Below, piece after piece: positions 1-8,540 of a stretch of 24,322 nucleotides of DNA. The notes beneath the pieces are model-generated. The model had not been told where the DNA came from. It did not search any database and saw only the letters and a list, made by a program, of their open reading frames with translations. The stretch lies in the NCBI GenBank assembly GCA_964516605.1, contig CAZFAA010000018.1:1-24322 (forward strand). The letters run 5' to 3'. The position numbers and the translations under genes were made by a program. Position 1 is the stretch's first letter. The number at the start of each line of letters is the position of its first letter. The DNA is from GCA-2732805 sp964516605. Lineage in GTDB: Bacteria > Pseudomonadota > Gammaproteobacteria > Coxiellales > Coxiellaceae.

Positions 1-644
1 TGTTTAACTTTCTGGCGTTTTAGATTTTCTTGCGAGCCACACAAATTACACGGAATAATTGGAAATTTCTGCTCCAATGCATACTCTTGAATATCTTTTT
101 CCTGACAGTATACCAATGGGCGAATGACGATCTGCTTTTGTGTTTGCGTCAGTAACTTTGGTGGCATCGAACGAATTTGACCGCTGTATAAAATAGACAT
201 CAGTAAGGTTTGAATTAAATCATCACGATGATGTCCTAATGCCACTTTATTAAAACCATGTTCTTCTGCGTAACGGTAAATATTACCGCGGCGTAATCGC
301 GAACACAGTGAACAATACGTTTTTCCTTCTGGCACTTTGTCTTTAACAACAGAATAGGTATCACGAGTTTCAATTTCATAGGGTATTTTGTGGGTTGTGA
401 GCCACTCTTTTAATTTGGAATCATCCCAACCTGGTTGCGATTGATCGAGTGTATAGGAGAATAATTCGAATTTATAATGCGCTTGTATGCGCACTTTATT
501 GAGTAAGGTTAAGAGGGTAAACGAATCTTTACCACCGGATAAACACACCATCACACGATCACCGTGATCGATCATGCGAAAATCATGTAAGGCTTTACCC
601 ATATAATGCAGTAATTTCTGCTCTGCTTTGGATGTGTTGTGCAT
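1..644 (-). CDS. ttcA: tRNA 2-thiocytidine biosynthesis protein TtcA (3' end outside window)
   Basis: ATP- and iron-sulfur-dependent enzyme that thiolates cytidine 32 of tRNAs. The reading frame begins with ATG at 644 and is open to the window edge, giving 214 residues; the family is about 300 residues long, so roughly the last third is missing. The PP-loop ATP pyrophosphatase motif SGGKDS is at residues 36-41. The CSLC pair (C111, C114) and the CNLC pair (C199, C202) are the family's cysteine motifs, which supply the cluster ligands and catalytic cysteine. The start lies only 6 nt after the queC stop, so it is probably translated from the same message. I see no strong ribosome binding site of its own. 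The identification is firm. Confidence 0.95.
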   Translation of the reverse strand, partial: MHNTSKAEQKLLHYMGKALHDFRMIDHGDRVMVCLSGGKDSFTLLTLLNKVRIQAHYKFELFSYTLDQSQPGWDDSKLKEWLTTHKIPYEIETRDTYSVVKDKVPEGKTYCSLCSRLRRGNIYRYAEEHGFNKVALGHHRDDLIQTLLMSILYSGQIRSMPPKLLTQTQKQIVIRPLVYCQEKDIQEYALEQKFPIIPCNLCGSQENLKRQKVK

Positions 645-650
645 ACTCAA

Positions 651-1304
651 TTAATTCCCATCTGCATAGACTTGTGAAAAACCCTGCTTACGTAAACTGC
701 AAGCATTACAATAGCCGCAAGCCTCGCCCGCAGCCGTGGGATCATAACACGAAAATGTCTCGCTGTAGTCTACCCCTAACTCTATTCCCAGACGGATAAT
801 CTGCGCTTTATTTAATGTCAATAGAGGAGTATGAATGTGAAAGGCCTGACCCTGCACCCCTTTGCGTGTCGCTAAAGATGCTAACTGCTCAAATGCACGT
901 ATGTAATCAGGACGGCAATCTGGATAATTTACGTAATCTGCAGCATTGGCTCCAAAAAAAATATCGTGTGCACCCACCACCTCAGCCCAACCCAATGCGG
1001 ATGCTAAAAAAAGCGTATTGCGTGCCGGCACATACGTATTTGGTATGCCGTCACTGTGTTGATGCGGCACTGCCAATTGATGATCGACTAAGGACGAACC
1101 AGCGCGTGGTATATCGAGCATGACAATGCGGTGCGCCACCACGCTCCGTCTTTCTGCAATATTTTTAGCGTACTCAATTTCAACAGCATGACGCTGACCG
1201 TAATCAAATGTCAGCGCATAACACGCATAACCCTCAGCTTGTGCGATAGCCAAACATGTTGTGGAATCAACACCCCCTGATAAAAATACGATGGCTTTTT
1301 TCAT
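651..1304 (-). CDS. queC: 7-cyano-7-deazaguanine synthase QueC
   Basis: Converts 7-carboxy-7-deazaguanine to preQ0 using ATP and ammonia, a step in queuosine synthesis. I chose the ATG at 1304 (217 residues) over an upstream in-frame start at 1358, because GGGGAGA precedes it at good spacing and the protein then opens directly with MKKAIVFLSGGVDST. SGGVDS at residues 9-14 is the ATP-pyrophosphatase P-loop. The C-terminal cluster CGYCNAC, with a further Cys upstream (TFSCYDP), is the zinc site. It lies between queE (70 bp upstream) and ttcA (6 nt downstream), consistent with one tRNA-modification segment at the end of the tol-pal block. Confidence 0.97.
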   Translation of the reverse strand: MKKAIVFLSGGVDSTTCLAIAQAEGYACYALTFDYGQRHAVEIEYAKNIAERRSVVAHRIVMLDIPRAGSSLVDHQLAVPHQHSDGIPNTYVPARNTLFLASALGWAEVVGAHDIFFGANAADYVNYPDCRPDYIRAFEQLASLATRKGVQGQAFHIHTPLLTLNKAQIIRLGIELGVDYSETFSCYDPTAAGEACGYCNACSLRKQGFSQVYADGN

Positions 1305-1374
1305 AATACGTCTCCCCTGCTCACAGGAATCACAGACTGCCGCTGCTAACCTTAGCAAGCAGAAAATGAATTTT

Positions 1375-2019
1375 TTAACGACCTACTACATCACCCCAGA
1401 TATATTTGTGCAATTGAATTTGAAAACGCACATCTAAGTTATCTTGCACAATCCAATCAGCGAGACATTGATTTTCCAGCTGTTGGTAACTGGGGGACAA
1501 TAATACCTCACACTTTTGCGTAAGCTGATACTGCTGCATAATTTCTTTTGCAAAATCGTAATCCTCGCGATTACAAATCACAAATTTCACTTGATCATGT
1601 GGTAATAAATGCGCGATGTTGGCGTATAAATTACGCTGCACTTCATGGGAGCCTGGCGTTTTTAAATCGAGAATTTTGACCACACGTGGATCAACGTGTG
1701 ACACATCCAATGCACCACTGGTCTCCAGTGACACATTCAAGCCTGCATCGCACAACTGCTTCAGTAATGCATGGCACAAGGGTTGCGCCAACGGCTCACC
1801 GCCTGTTACCGTGACATAACGCGGCTGATATTGCAGCACCTGCTGCAATATATCGTCAAGAGAGTACAACGTGCCACCTGAAAATGCATACGCAGTATCG
1901 CAATACTGACAACGCAATGGACAGCCTGTTAGACGCACAAAAACCGTCGGCAACCCTACGGTTCTTGTTTCACCTTGTAGTGAATAAAAAATTTCTGTGA
2001 TGCGCAATTGTTTTTTCAA
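1375..2019 (-). CDS. queE: 7-carboxy-7-deazaguanine synthase QueE (radical SAM)
   Basis: Radical S-adenosylmethionine enzyme that ring-contracts 6-carboxytetrahydropterin to 7-carboxy-7-deazaguanine, the step before QueC. The CxxxCxxC cluster ligands are C33, C37 and C40 (CPLRCQYC), and a TGGEP glycine motif follows at about residues 72-76. At 214 residues it has the size of the Pseudomonas-type enzyme, whose opening (LRITEIFYSLQGE) it resembles as I remember it. The start is unusual: the only initiator in the right place is TTG at 2019. The ATG just upstream is in another frame and hits a stop at once. No strong ribosome binding site is visible, so translation may be weak or coupled. Confidence 0.95.
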   Translation of the reverse strand: MKKQLRITEIFYSLQGETRTVGLPTVFVRLTGCPLRCQYCDTAYAFSGGTLYSLDDILQQVLQYQPRYVTVTGGEPLAQPLCHALLKQLCDAGLNVSLETSGALDVSHVDPRVVKILDLKTPGSHEVQRNLYANIAHLLPHDQVKFVICNREDYDFAKEIMQQYQLTQKCEVLLSPSYQQLENQCLADWIVQDNLDVRFQIQLHKYIWGDVVGR

Positions 2020-2094
2020 AATAACATTACCAAAAAAATAAGATTGATACTCTGGAATCCATTTCGAAAATAACTGCGTTCCGTGACAAATGTA

Positions 2095-3123
2095 TTACTG
2101 TGTGCCCAATTGCTGCAATTGAATATCCGCTAATTGTGCTGCTGTTGTTCCTGGATACTGCTGTTTGATTTTCATAAATTCAGCACGCGCTTGTGGCACA
2201 TGTCCTTGCGAAGCATGAATAATGGCTAGCTTCACTTTAGCATCTGGAACTTGGCTCGAATGAGGAAACTGTGTAATGACAGTATTAAACTCAGAAATTG
2301 CTTTATCTAAGTTATGCTGTACCACATTAATTTCACCTAACCAATAATGCGCATTCACCACAAAATTGCCAGTAGGGTAATTTTTGATATAGTCACTAAA
2401 TCCTTTTGCCGCTAAGGCATATTGCTTTTTCGTTAAAAAATTCAGTGCCGCTTTATAAGCAGTCGACGCTTGCGCTGTTACAGCCGGCGTTGTTGTCGCG
2501 GCTACAGCTGGTTTCACTTTCGGCGCAATCACAGCACCCATTGTGCTAGCCACTGGTGGTGTTGCAGGAAGCGCTGCATTATTGTCTTCAGAGGTAGAAT
2601 TCACACTTAAATTTTTGATTTGTTTAATTTGGGTGGATAAATCCTGATAAAAAGTACGTAATTGCTGATTCAATAACGTAATGTCGTGTTGCTGTACTTG
2701 CAGCTCTCCACTTAACTGTTGCACCTGCTGCTGTAAATTCATAATTTGATCGGACAAATTAGCATGCACCATGTTTCCCATTTGCTGTTCTAAACGCGCA
2801 ACACGCGCAGACATCGGCAATGTTGATAATGTTGGGTCTGGGCTACCAATAGTGGAGTTTTGTAATGTGGGTGTCGTTGTTGCGACACTCGAAGAACCAA
2901 TCAACGGCGTATTATCTGCATCAGCTGCTGATGCTAGCGATGACGTATCTTGACTCGTACTGGCCGTTAATGGAGATGAATTGACTTGTGCTTCTTGTGA
3001 AGACGCATCATCTTCAATCGGAGCTAACGCATAAATAGGGGTTGACACACAACATGCCAACCCGATACAGCATACCGTCATGAGCGTGTTTACACGAGTT
3101 CCCACAGTCTTCCATGACGTCAT
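2095..3123 (-). CDS. cpoB: Cell division coordinator CpoB (YbgF), TolA-binding periplasmic TPR protein
   Basis: Periplasmic protein that links the Tol machine to septal peptidoglycan synthesis by binding TolA. I prefer the ATG at 3123 (342 residues) to one at 3186, because AAGGA precedes it and a clean signal peptide follows (hydrophobic residues 13-27, cleavage after PIYA at about residue 32). Next comes a Ser/Thr/Ala-rich linker, a predicted coiled coil rich in Leu/Gln (about residues 105-180), which is the trimerising region of the family, a second low-complexity linker, and C-terminal tetratricopeptide repeats (about 225-340: YKAALNFLTKKQYALAAKGF, then two more). It follows pal, its usual neighbour. 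Confidence 0.93.
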   Translation of the reverse strand: MTSWKTVGTRVNTLMTVCCIGLACCVSTPIYALAPIEDDASSQEAQVNSSPLTASTSQDTSSLASAADADNTPLIGSSSVATTTPTLQNSTIGSPDPTLSTLPMSARVARLEQQMGNMVHANLSDQIMNLQQQVQQLSGELQVQQHDITLLNQQLRTFYQDLSTQIKQIKNLSVNSTSEDNNAALPATPPVASTMGAVIAPKVKPAVAATTTPAVTAQASTAYKAALNFLTKKQYALAAKGFSDYIKNYPTGNFVVNAHYWLGEINVVQHNLDKAISEFNTVITQFPHSSQVPDAKVKLAIIHASQGHVPQARAEFMKIKQQYPGTTAAQLADIQLQQLGTQ

Positions 3124-3192
3124 TTTTTCCTTGATGTTGCAACTTCTATTCAGAATTGCAGGAACGTTGCGTAAACAATGCTTCATTATTAA

Positions 3193-3741
3193 TTAGCCCT
3201 GATTTGTATAGGTTAGATTAACACGACGGTTTAAAGCAAAAGCCTGTTCTGTATCACCTGAAACGGCTGGATGTTCTTTACCGTAGCTGACCATTTGAAT
3301 TTGTTGTGCCGACACACCACGCGCCATAAAGAAACGCTGAACTGCTTGGTCACGACGCCATCCTAAACCGACGTTGTATTCACGACTACCACGACTATCT
3401 GTATTACCTTCTAAACGGATACGTGCTTGTGGATGCGCTGCCATATAATTGGCCTGAATCGTCATAGCTTGTTCGTCTTGTGGACGCACTTCATTGCTGT
3501 CAAAACTAAAATAGTAAGTTTGGCTTGAAGGCGCTTTTAACGAATTAACGTGTTCGCCATTAGCTGTTGTTTCATAACCTGAACCACTGTTCGCACCATA
3601 AGACGATGGGGCATTACCACTTGAATCGGAATAACCCATACCTGACTGCGCATCCGTCGGTTTAACAGAATGCGTACACGCAGCCAAAATTAAACCTGCT
3701 GCTGCAATAGCTCCAACTCTTAATATTCCTGATATCCTCAT
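3193..3741 (-). CDS. pal: Peptidoglycan-associated lipoprotein Pal
   Basis: Outer-membrane lipoprotein that binds peptidoglycan and is mobilised by TolB/TolA for outer-membrane constriction. The signal peptide ends in lipobox LAAC with C22 as the lipidated residue. A Ser/Gly/Asn-rich linker runs to about residue 70, then an OmpA-like domain begins (YYFSFDSNEV). The signature NTDSRGSREYNVGLGWRR carries the Asp and Arg that bind diaminopimelate in this family. Length (182) is normal. GAGGAG lies about 6 nt before the ATG. It is 13 nt downstream of tolB and next to cpoB, the standard arrangement. Confidence 0.97.
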   Translation of the reverse strand: MRISGILRVGAIAAAGLILAACTHSVKPTDAQSGMGYSDSSGNAPSSYGANSGSGYETTANGEHVNSLKAPSSQTYYFSFDSNEVRPQDEQAMTIQANYMAAHPQARIRLEGNTDSRGSREYNVGLGWRRDQAVQRFFMARGVSAQQIQMVSYGKEHPAVSGDTEQAFALNRRVNLTYTNQG

Positions 3742-3754
3742 ATCATTCTCCTCT

Positions 3755-5080
3755 TTAAGTATTTAAAAATGGCGACCACGCCGGTTCCTGAACATTACCT
3801 TCTCTCGATGGTAAACGCAACTTTATCCGGCCATCACTCGAGACAACAGCCAATACACCGCGACCCGCAAATTTCTCAGCATAAATAATCATTTTACCGT
3901 TGGGTGCAACACTGGGGGATTCGTCACTATCACTGCTCGTTAGCGTCTGAATCGATCCTGTCTCTAAATTTTGTATCGCAATACCAAACTGATCGGTTTG
4001 ACGGTGCATCATAACAATCGATTGCCCATCGGGTAAGAACGAAGCACGTGCATTGTAGTTACCATCGAACGTTACTCTTTGGATCTTATTTCCTGCAAAA
4101 TAATAACGGTAAATTTGCGGCGTTCCACCACGACTCGATGTAAATAATAAGGATTGGCCATCGGGAGCCCAAGACGGTTCTGTGTCAATCGCATCGCTAT
4201 TAGTAATCTGTGTCAGTTTGTGCGAACGCATATCAAATACATAAATATTCGGGTTATTCGTTATACTCAGAACCATAGCCAGTTTTGAACCATCCGGTGA
4301 AAAATCAGGCGCATTGTTGATTCCAGGAAAACGTGACACCAAACGTCGACGCCCTGTTGTTAAATCCTGCAAATAAATGGATGCTGTGTAATTCTCAAAG
4401 GACACATAGGCCAACTGCCTGCCATTAGGTGTCCACGTAGGTGACATAATAGGTTGCTGCGAAACCAGCAATGTTTGGGGGTTAAATCCATCTTGATCTG
4501 CCACAACCAAATTGTATCGCGATGTCGCATTGAAATTGGGCTGCACTACCACATACGCAATCTTGGTGGAAAATATACCTCGCACCCCTGTTATTTTTTG
4601 ATAAATAACATCGCTAATATGATGGGCCAAAGCACGCAATCCGGCCTGTGATACAACAAACGTATCAAATAGGATCACGGGAGAAGTAGGCGTATACACA
4701 TTTAAAAGCTGAACAGTTACAGAATAACGGCCATTGGCCAGTACTTTAACAGAACCTAGAATTAAATTATTCACGCCACGTTTTTGCCACGCTGCAAAAT
4801 CCAAATGCTGTGGGTCCATTGGCGCTGTATCCAATAGCCCTGGCTCAATTACCTTAAACTGACCGCTGTTTTGCAAATCATCATGAATAACAGCTGATAA
4901 TGTTGTATTACCTGGAACGGGGGCCGCATTCTCGTTACTAAACGGAATCAAGGCAATCGGCACCGCAGCGGACATGCCCTGCGTGAGCTCCAAAGACAAA
5001 GCAGCAAACGCTGTGTGTGCTAAAAACAGCATCATAACCAAAATAACTTTAGCCCTTGCGATGCTTACCCATTTTTTCAT
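3755..5080 (-). CDS. tolB: Tol-Pal system protein TolB
   Basis: Periplasmic beta-propeller protein that links Pal to TolA during cell division. I place the start at ATG 5080 (441 residues), because AGAGGG precedes it by 6 nt; an in-frame TTG two codons upstream would sit inside that spacing. The signal peptide is MKKW, then a hydrophobic core, cleaved after HTAFA at about residue 26. The N-terminal domain covers about 30-160. The rest is a six-bladed propeller with recurring blades of the type SPTWTPNGRQLAYVS, APDFSPDGSKLAMV and EPSWAPDGQSLLFTS. The gene is 56 bp downstream of tolA and 13 bp upstream of pal. Confidence 0.97.
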   Translation of the reverse strand: MKKWVSIARAKVILVMMLFLAHTAFAALSLELTQGMSAAVPIALIPFSNENAAPVPGNTTLSAVIHDDLQNSGQFKVIEPGLLDTAPMDPQHLDFAAWQKRGVNNLILGSVKVLANGRYSVTVQLLNVYTPTSPVILFDTFVVSQAGLRALAHHISDVIYQKITGVRGIFSTKIAYVVVQPNFNATSRYNLVVADQDGFNPQTLLVSQQPIMSPTWTPNGRQLAYVSFENYTASIYLQDLTTGRRRLVSRFPGINNAPDFSPDGSKLAMVLSITNNPNIYVFDMRSHKLTQITNSDAIDTEPSWAPDGQSLLFTSSRGGTPQIYRYYFAGNKIQRVTFDGNYNARASFLPDGQSIVMMHRQTDQFGIAIQNLETGSIQTLTSSDSDESPSVAPNGKMIIYAEKFAGRGVLAVVSSDGRIKLRLPSREGNVQEPAWSPFLNT

Positions 5081-5136
5081 TTGCAACCCTCTTACCTAAA
5101 ACACCCAATCGCCTACAAGCGAACCCAACTTTTTTA

Positions 5137-6162
5137 CTACGAATCAACCACTTCTTTAGGGGAGACCGTCAAACGTAGGTCACGGAAGTTGTTAAATTCT
5201 ACCGGATCTTGAGGTACAGGCAAAGGTGATGTTTTATAAATCGCCGTCTGCGCAGACTGATCCAGTGCATCATTACCGCTACTTTTTACTAGCGTGACGG
5301 AGATGACAACACCACCGGGCGCTAATTGAATATCAAACACCGACGAAAGATTTTTATCAACTCCACTCGGCACCAACCAATTTTGGCCAATAGCTGATAA
5401 AATCATCGCCTTATACTTATCGATAATACCTTGCATTTGCTTGGCTTGAATTTGTTGCAATTGATTGGAATCACCTGCTAATTGCTGTGCCATCAATTGC
5501 TGCTGCAAACGTTGCTGCTGTTGTAATAATGCATCGTGTTGCTTTTTTAAGGCCAACGCTTTCGCTGCTTGCTGTGCTTTTTGCTGTGCAACTACTTTAG
5601 CAGCTTGCTGCGCTTGCGCAGCTTGTTGCATTTTTACCCGCTGCGCCGCTGCTTGCTGTGCCTTCATCAGTGCGGCTTTCGCTGCTGCTTGAGCTTGAGC
5701 TGCTTTAATCTGCGCTACTTTAGCATCCTGCATTTTTTTAACCTCTAAAGCGTGCTGCTGCGCTGCCTGCGCCATTTTAATCTGCTGCTGCTTTAATGCA
5801 GCCAATACTTTGACTTGATGCGCTTGCTGCTGCTTAAGGCGCGCTTGCTCTTGCTTCATTTGGGCTACGTGCGCAGCCTCACGTTGCCGTAATTGCGCCT
5901 CACGCTGAGCTTCTTCACGCAACTCAGCTAAATGCTGTGCTTCCTGATGTTCACGTAGCGCTTCTTGATTATTAATATGCTGTATGGCTTGCTGCACTTG
6001 TGCCGCACTCACCGCTGTCGCATGAACAACAGTCATCTGTGAAGAGCCGCCATGGTACTGATAACTTAAGCTTGGCAATTTAATGATTAAAATGACAGCC
6101 AGCATCACATGCAATAACAGAGCAATCAGTAACGGCTTTCTGTAGGATTGAGGTATTTTCAT
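5137..6162 (-). CDS. tolA: Cell envelope integrity protein TolA
   Basis: Inner-membrane protein whose long periplasmic helix transmits energy from TolQR to Pal/TolB at the outer membrane. It has the three classical domains: a single N-terminal membrane anchor (about residues 11-29), a very long Ala/Gln/Lys-rich helical region (about 50-245, with runs such as QQAAAQRVKMQQAAQAQQAA), and a C-terminal TolA/TonB-like domain (about 245-341) beginning near IIDKYKAMILSAIGQNW. Length 341 is normal for a family with a variable helix. The ATG at 6162 has no obvious ribosome binding site. tolQ and tolR, which normally precede it, are not present; the next gene upstream is proS. Confidence 0.95.
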   Translation of the reverse strand: MKIPQSYRKPLLIALLLHVMLAVILIIKLPSLSYQYHGGSSQMTVVHATAVSAAQVQQAIQHINNQEALREHQEAQHLAELREEAQREAQLRQREAAHVAQMKQEQARLKQQQAHQVKVLAALKQQQIKMAQAAQQHALEVKKMQDAKVAQIKAAQAQAAAKAALMKAQQAAAQRVKMQQAAQAQQAAKVVAQQKAQQAAKALALKKQHDALLQQQQRLQQQLMAQQLAGDSNQLQQIQAKQMQGIIDKYKAMILSAIGQNWLVPSGVDKNLSSVFDIQLAPGGVVISVTLVKSSGNDALDQSAQTAIYKTSPLPVPQDPVEFNNFRDLRLTVSPKEVVDS

Positions 6163-6206
6163 ATGCGGTACTTAAATTAGCCCCATCGAGTTTTCTGATC
6201 TATACA

Positions 6207-6416
6207 TCATTTTAAGCAACCTGTCAGACCCCTCCTGGTTTTGTTATAGAGGTGGCCTGAACCATTACTATTTTGAACGAAAATTAAAGCAGCTCGTGAA
6301 ACGTGTAACCCAAAATAACCATCTAAGCCAGCGAACGTATTATACCCGGCAGGATAGCTCATTTCCACTGAGTGTTCAAAAAGTTTTGCGTACCACTCAT
6401 CACTCCCCACCAACAT
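6207..6416 (-). CDS. Possible small hypothetical protein (doubtful)
   Basis: An open frame of 69 codons starting ATG at 6416. The translation has a fairly natural composition (WYAKLFEHSVEMSYPAGY), without signal peptide, membrane segment or recognised motif. Against it: no ribosome binding site before the ATG, and the best promoter for tolA lies inside it, so that transcript would begin within the frame. It does not resemble TolQ or TolR. It is most likely chance or the remnant of a longer gene. I list it so that it is not lost. Confidence 0.18.
   Translation of the reverse strand: MLVGSDEWYAKLFEHSVEMSYPAGYNTFAGLDGYFGLHVSRAALIFVQNSNGSGHLYNKTRRGLTGCLK
6339..6367 (-). promoter_or_regulatory. 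Predicted sigma-70 promoter of the tolA operon
   Basis: Reading the minus strand, TGGAAA (6367-6362), then exactly 17 nt, then a perfect TATAAT (6344-6339). The start point would be near 6332, giving a 170-nt leader to tolA. The -10 is ideal and the -35 matches 4 of 6. It explains how tolA-tolB-pal-cpoB-queE-queC-ttcA could be expressed without tolQR. Confidence 0.55.
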
Positions 6417-6569
6417 AATCGATAAAATCCGAAAAATACAGCGATGCAGTCATGATGATGCACAGTGCCTTGTGTGCCATCAACATGCATAACGCTAAAT
6501 TGATCAGAGAAAACTGCATCAACCCGCTCTACTCATCCCAAGCCCACAGCAGTGATTACAGGTCATCGC

Positions 6570-8264
6570 CTATGAGACAAATAATGCCAGCACATCATCC
6601 ATCGGAATCATCTTCACTTCTTGGGTTTTGCGATTTTTATATTCCACTGTTCCTTCATCTAATCCACGCTCGCCAATCACAATTCGATGCGGGATACCAA
6701 TTAAATCCATCGTTGAAAACATCACACCTGGACGCTCTTTGCGATCATCAAATAAGACTTCCACGCCCGCATCCAATAACTGTTGATATAATTTTTCAGC
6801 GTATTCGCACACACGATAGGATTTGTGCATTTGGATTGGCGTAATGGCTACATGAAAAGGTGCCATCGGTTCTGGCCAGATAATTCCTGCTTCATCATGG
6901 TTTTGTTCAATGGCCGCTGCCACAACGCGTGTAACGCCAATACCATAACAACCCATCAATGGATGTGCTGATTTACCTGCTTCAGTCAAAATAGTCAGAT
7001 TCATGGCATCACTGTATTTATCGCCTAATTGAAAAATATGCCCCACTTCAATACCGCGCGCGCAATGCAATCTACCCTGACCATCTGGACTGGCGTCACC
7101 TTCAACCACACAACGTAAATCAGCTACATCTGTTAACGCCACATCACGCTGCCAATTTACACCTTTGTAATGGTAGCCATCTTCATTCGCTCCACACACA
7201 AAATCCGCTAGGGCGGCAGCCTCATAATCCACAATATAAGGGATGTTAAGTTGAACCGGACCGAGCGAGCCAAAACCAGCACCCACAGCACGCCGCACAT
7301 CAGCTTCATCAGCCATTATTAAGGGCGATGCCACCATAGGATGCTTCTGTGCTTTAATTTCATTAAGCTCGTGGTCTCCGCGCAAGATCAATGCAACTAA
7401 AGGCTGTTCACGACCTTTAACCACCAATGTCTTGACGCCACGGTGTGCCGCTACCTGATGTTGTTGCTCTAAATCGTGTATCGTTTTGGCTTGGGGCGTT
7501 GCAAATTTCTCAAGAGAAGCTGTTGCCAACGGCTGCACCGTCGTTCTTAAAGCACACGCTTGTTCGATATTGGCTGCATAATCGCTTTCATCACTGTATA
7601 CAATAACGTCCTCTCCGCTGCCTGCTAGCACCTGAAATTCGTGCGACATATCACCACCAATTGAACCGGTATCCGCTAAGACAGGGCGAAAATTCAGCCC
7701 CAACCGTGAAAAGATAGCCGTGTAGGCGTCATACATTTTTTGGTAGGTCGCTTGCATGCATGCTTTATCGCTATGAAAGGAATAAGCATCTTTCATTATA
7801 AATTCGCGACCCCGCATCACTCCAAAACGCGGGCGAATTTCATCGCGAAACTTCGTCTGAATCTGATAAACGGTTAAAGGCAATTGTTTATAGCTATTCA
7901 GGTCACCACGCATGATATCCGTAACCACCTCTTCATGTGTCGGCCCCATACAAAAATCACGCTTATGTCGATCCTTAAATCGGAGTAACTCAGGCCCATA
8001 CTGCTCCCAGCGCCGACTCTCTTGCCACAGCTCTGCAGGTTGCGCGACAGGCATCACCAACTCCAGCGCACCCACCTTTTCCATCTCCTCACGAATGATC
8101 TGTTCAACCTTATGCAACACACGCAGCCCAAGCGGTAGCCAACTGTAAAGCCCACTGGCTAATTTGCGAATCAAACCAGCACGTAGCATGTATTGATGAC
8201 TGACTAATTCAGCATCTGCAGGGGTTTCTTTAGTAGTTGGTAGAAAATATTTACTTAACTGCAT
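6570..8264 (-). CDS. proS: Proline--tRNA ligase ProS (bacterial type with editing domain)
   Basis: Charges tRNA-Pro with proline and hydrolyses mischarged Ala-tRNA-Pro. It is a class II synthetase of 564 residues, normal for the bacterial form. Motif 1 is in GLRVLHKVEQIIREEMEKVG, motif 2 around RDEIRPRFGVMRGREFIMKD, and motif 3 around MGCYGIGVTRVVAAAIEQ. Between motifs 2 and 3, about residues 225-385, is the inserted YbaK-like editing domain. The anticodon-binding domain begins at about 465 (FHVAITPIQMH). The ATG at 8264 is preceded by GGAGGG at slightly long spacing. Its usual location is not beside tolA; here it fills the position expected for tolQR. Confidence 0.98.
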   Translation of the reverse strand: MQLSKYFLPTTKETPADAELVSHQYMLRAGLIRKLASGLYSWLPLGLRVLHKVEQIIREEMEKVGALELVMPVAQPAELWQESRRWEQYGPELLRFKDRHKRDFCMGPTHEEVVTDIMRGDLNSYKQLPLTVYQIQTKFRDEIRPRFGVMRGREFIMKDAYSFHSDKACMQATYQKMYDAYTAIFSRLGLNFRPVLADTGSIGGDMSHEFQVLAGSGEDVIVYSDESDYAANIEQACALRTTVQPLATASLEKFATPQAKTIHDLEQQHQVAAHRGVKTLVVKGREQPLVALILRGDHELNEIKAQKHPMVASPLIMADEADVRRAVGAGFGSLGPVQLNIPYIVDYEAAALADFVCGANEDGYHYKGVNWQRDVALTDVADLRCVVEGDASPDGQGRLHCARGIEVGHIFQLGDKYSDAMNLTILTEAGKSAHPLMGCYGIGVTRVVAAAIEQNHDEAGIIWPEPMAPFHVAITPIQMHKSYRVCEYAEKLYQQLLDAGVEVLFDDRKERPGVMFSTMDLIGIPHRIVIGERGLDEGTVEYKNRKTQEVKMIPMDDVLALFVS

Positions 8265-8540
8265 GAAATCTTACCCTCCATTTGAAAATGGTCATTTTAT
8301 GAGAAAGTTCCGAGAAGTACCAGCAAAGAAATTACCCGAAATTAAGTATGATCCCATACAATCAGCCACCACTATGTCGCTAAAGGATAATGAAAAATAA
8401 ACCCTAAAATTCTTTTACTTTTTTTTAGTTTAATTTAGTCCATACATTACAAGTGATTAGCCTGCTACAGCCTCTTGACATACAAAAAGTCAAGATTACC
8501 CTAATTGACACCCTCATTCGTCAGGGGTTAGGATGAAGTT

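Larger units (their letters stand above)
6163..6569. other. 407-bp spacer between proS and tolA; tolA leader
   Basis: Holds a good minus-strand promoter (6339-6367) and a leader of about 170 nt before tolA. An AGGAGGGG run sits at about 6225-6235 on the minus strand but has no start codon at working distance. A 69-codon open frame lies at 6207-6416 (minus) and is listed separately. I see no terminator hairpin downstream of proS and no RNA gene. Confidence 0.5.

Noticed and set aside
5465..5692. A plus-strand frame extremely rich in Cys and Ala.
   Set aside because: It is the complement of the Gln/Ala/Lys-rich helical repeat of TolA; the Cys content comes from reading Gln/Ala codons backwards.
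6172..6210. Possible 12-residue leader peptide just upstream of tolA.
   Set aside because: The nearest ribosome-binding-like run is about 20 nt away, and such short frames are common by chance. There is no attenuator hairpin with it.
8263..8400. A 45-codon plus-strand frame, starting antisense to the proS start codon, with a charged, natural-looking peptide (MRKFREVPAKKLPEIKYD).
   Set aside because: No ribosome binding site before either possible ATG, no recognisable domain, and it overlaps the translation start region of proS. It could be a chance frame.
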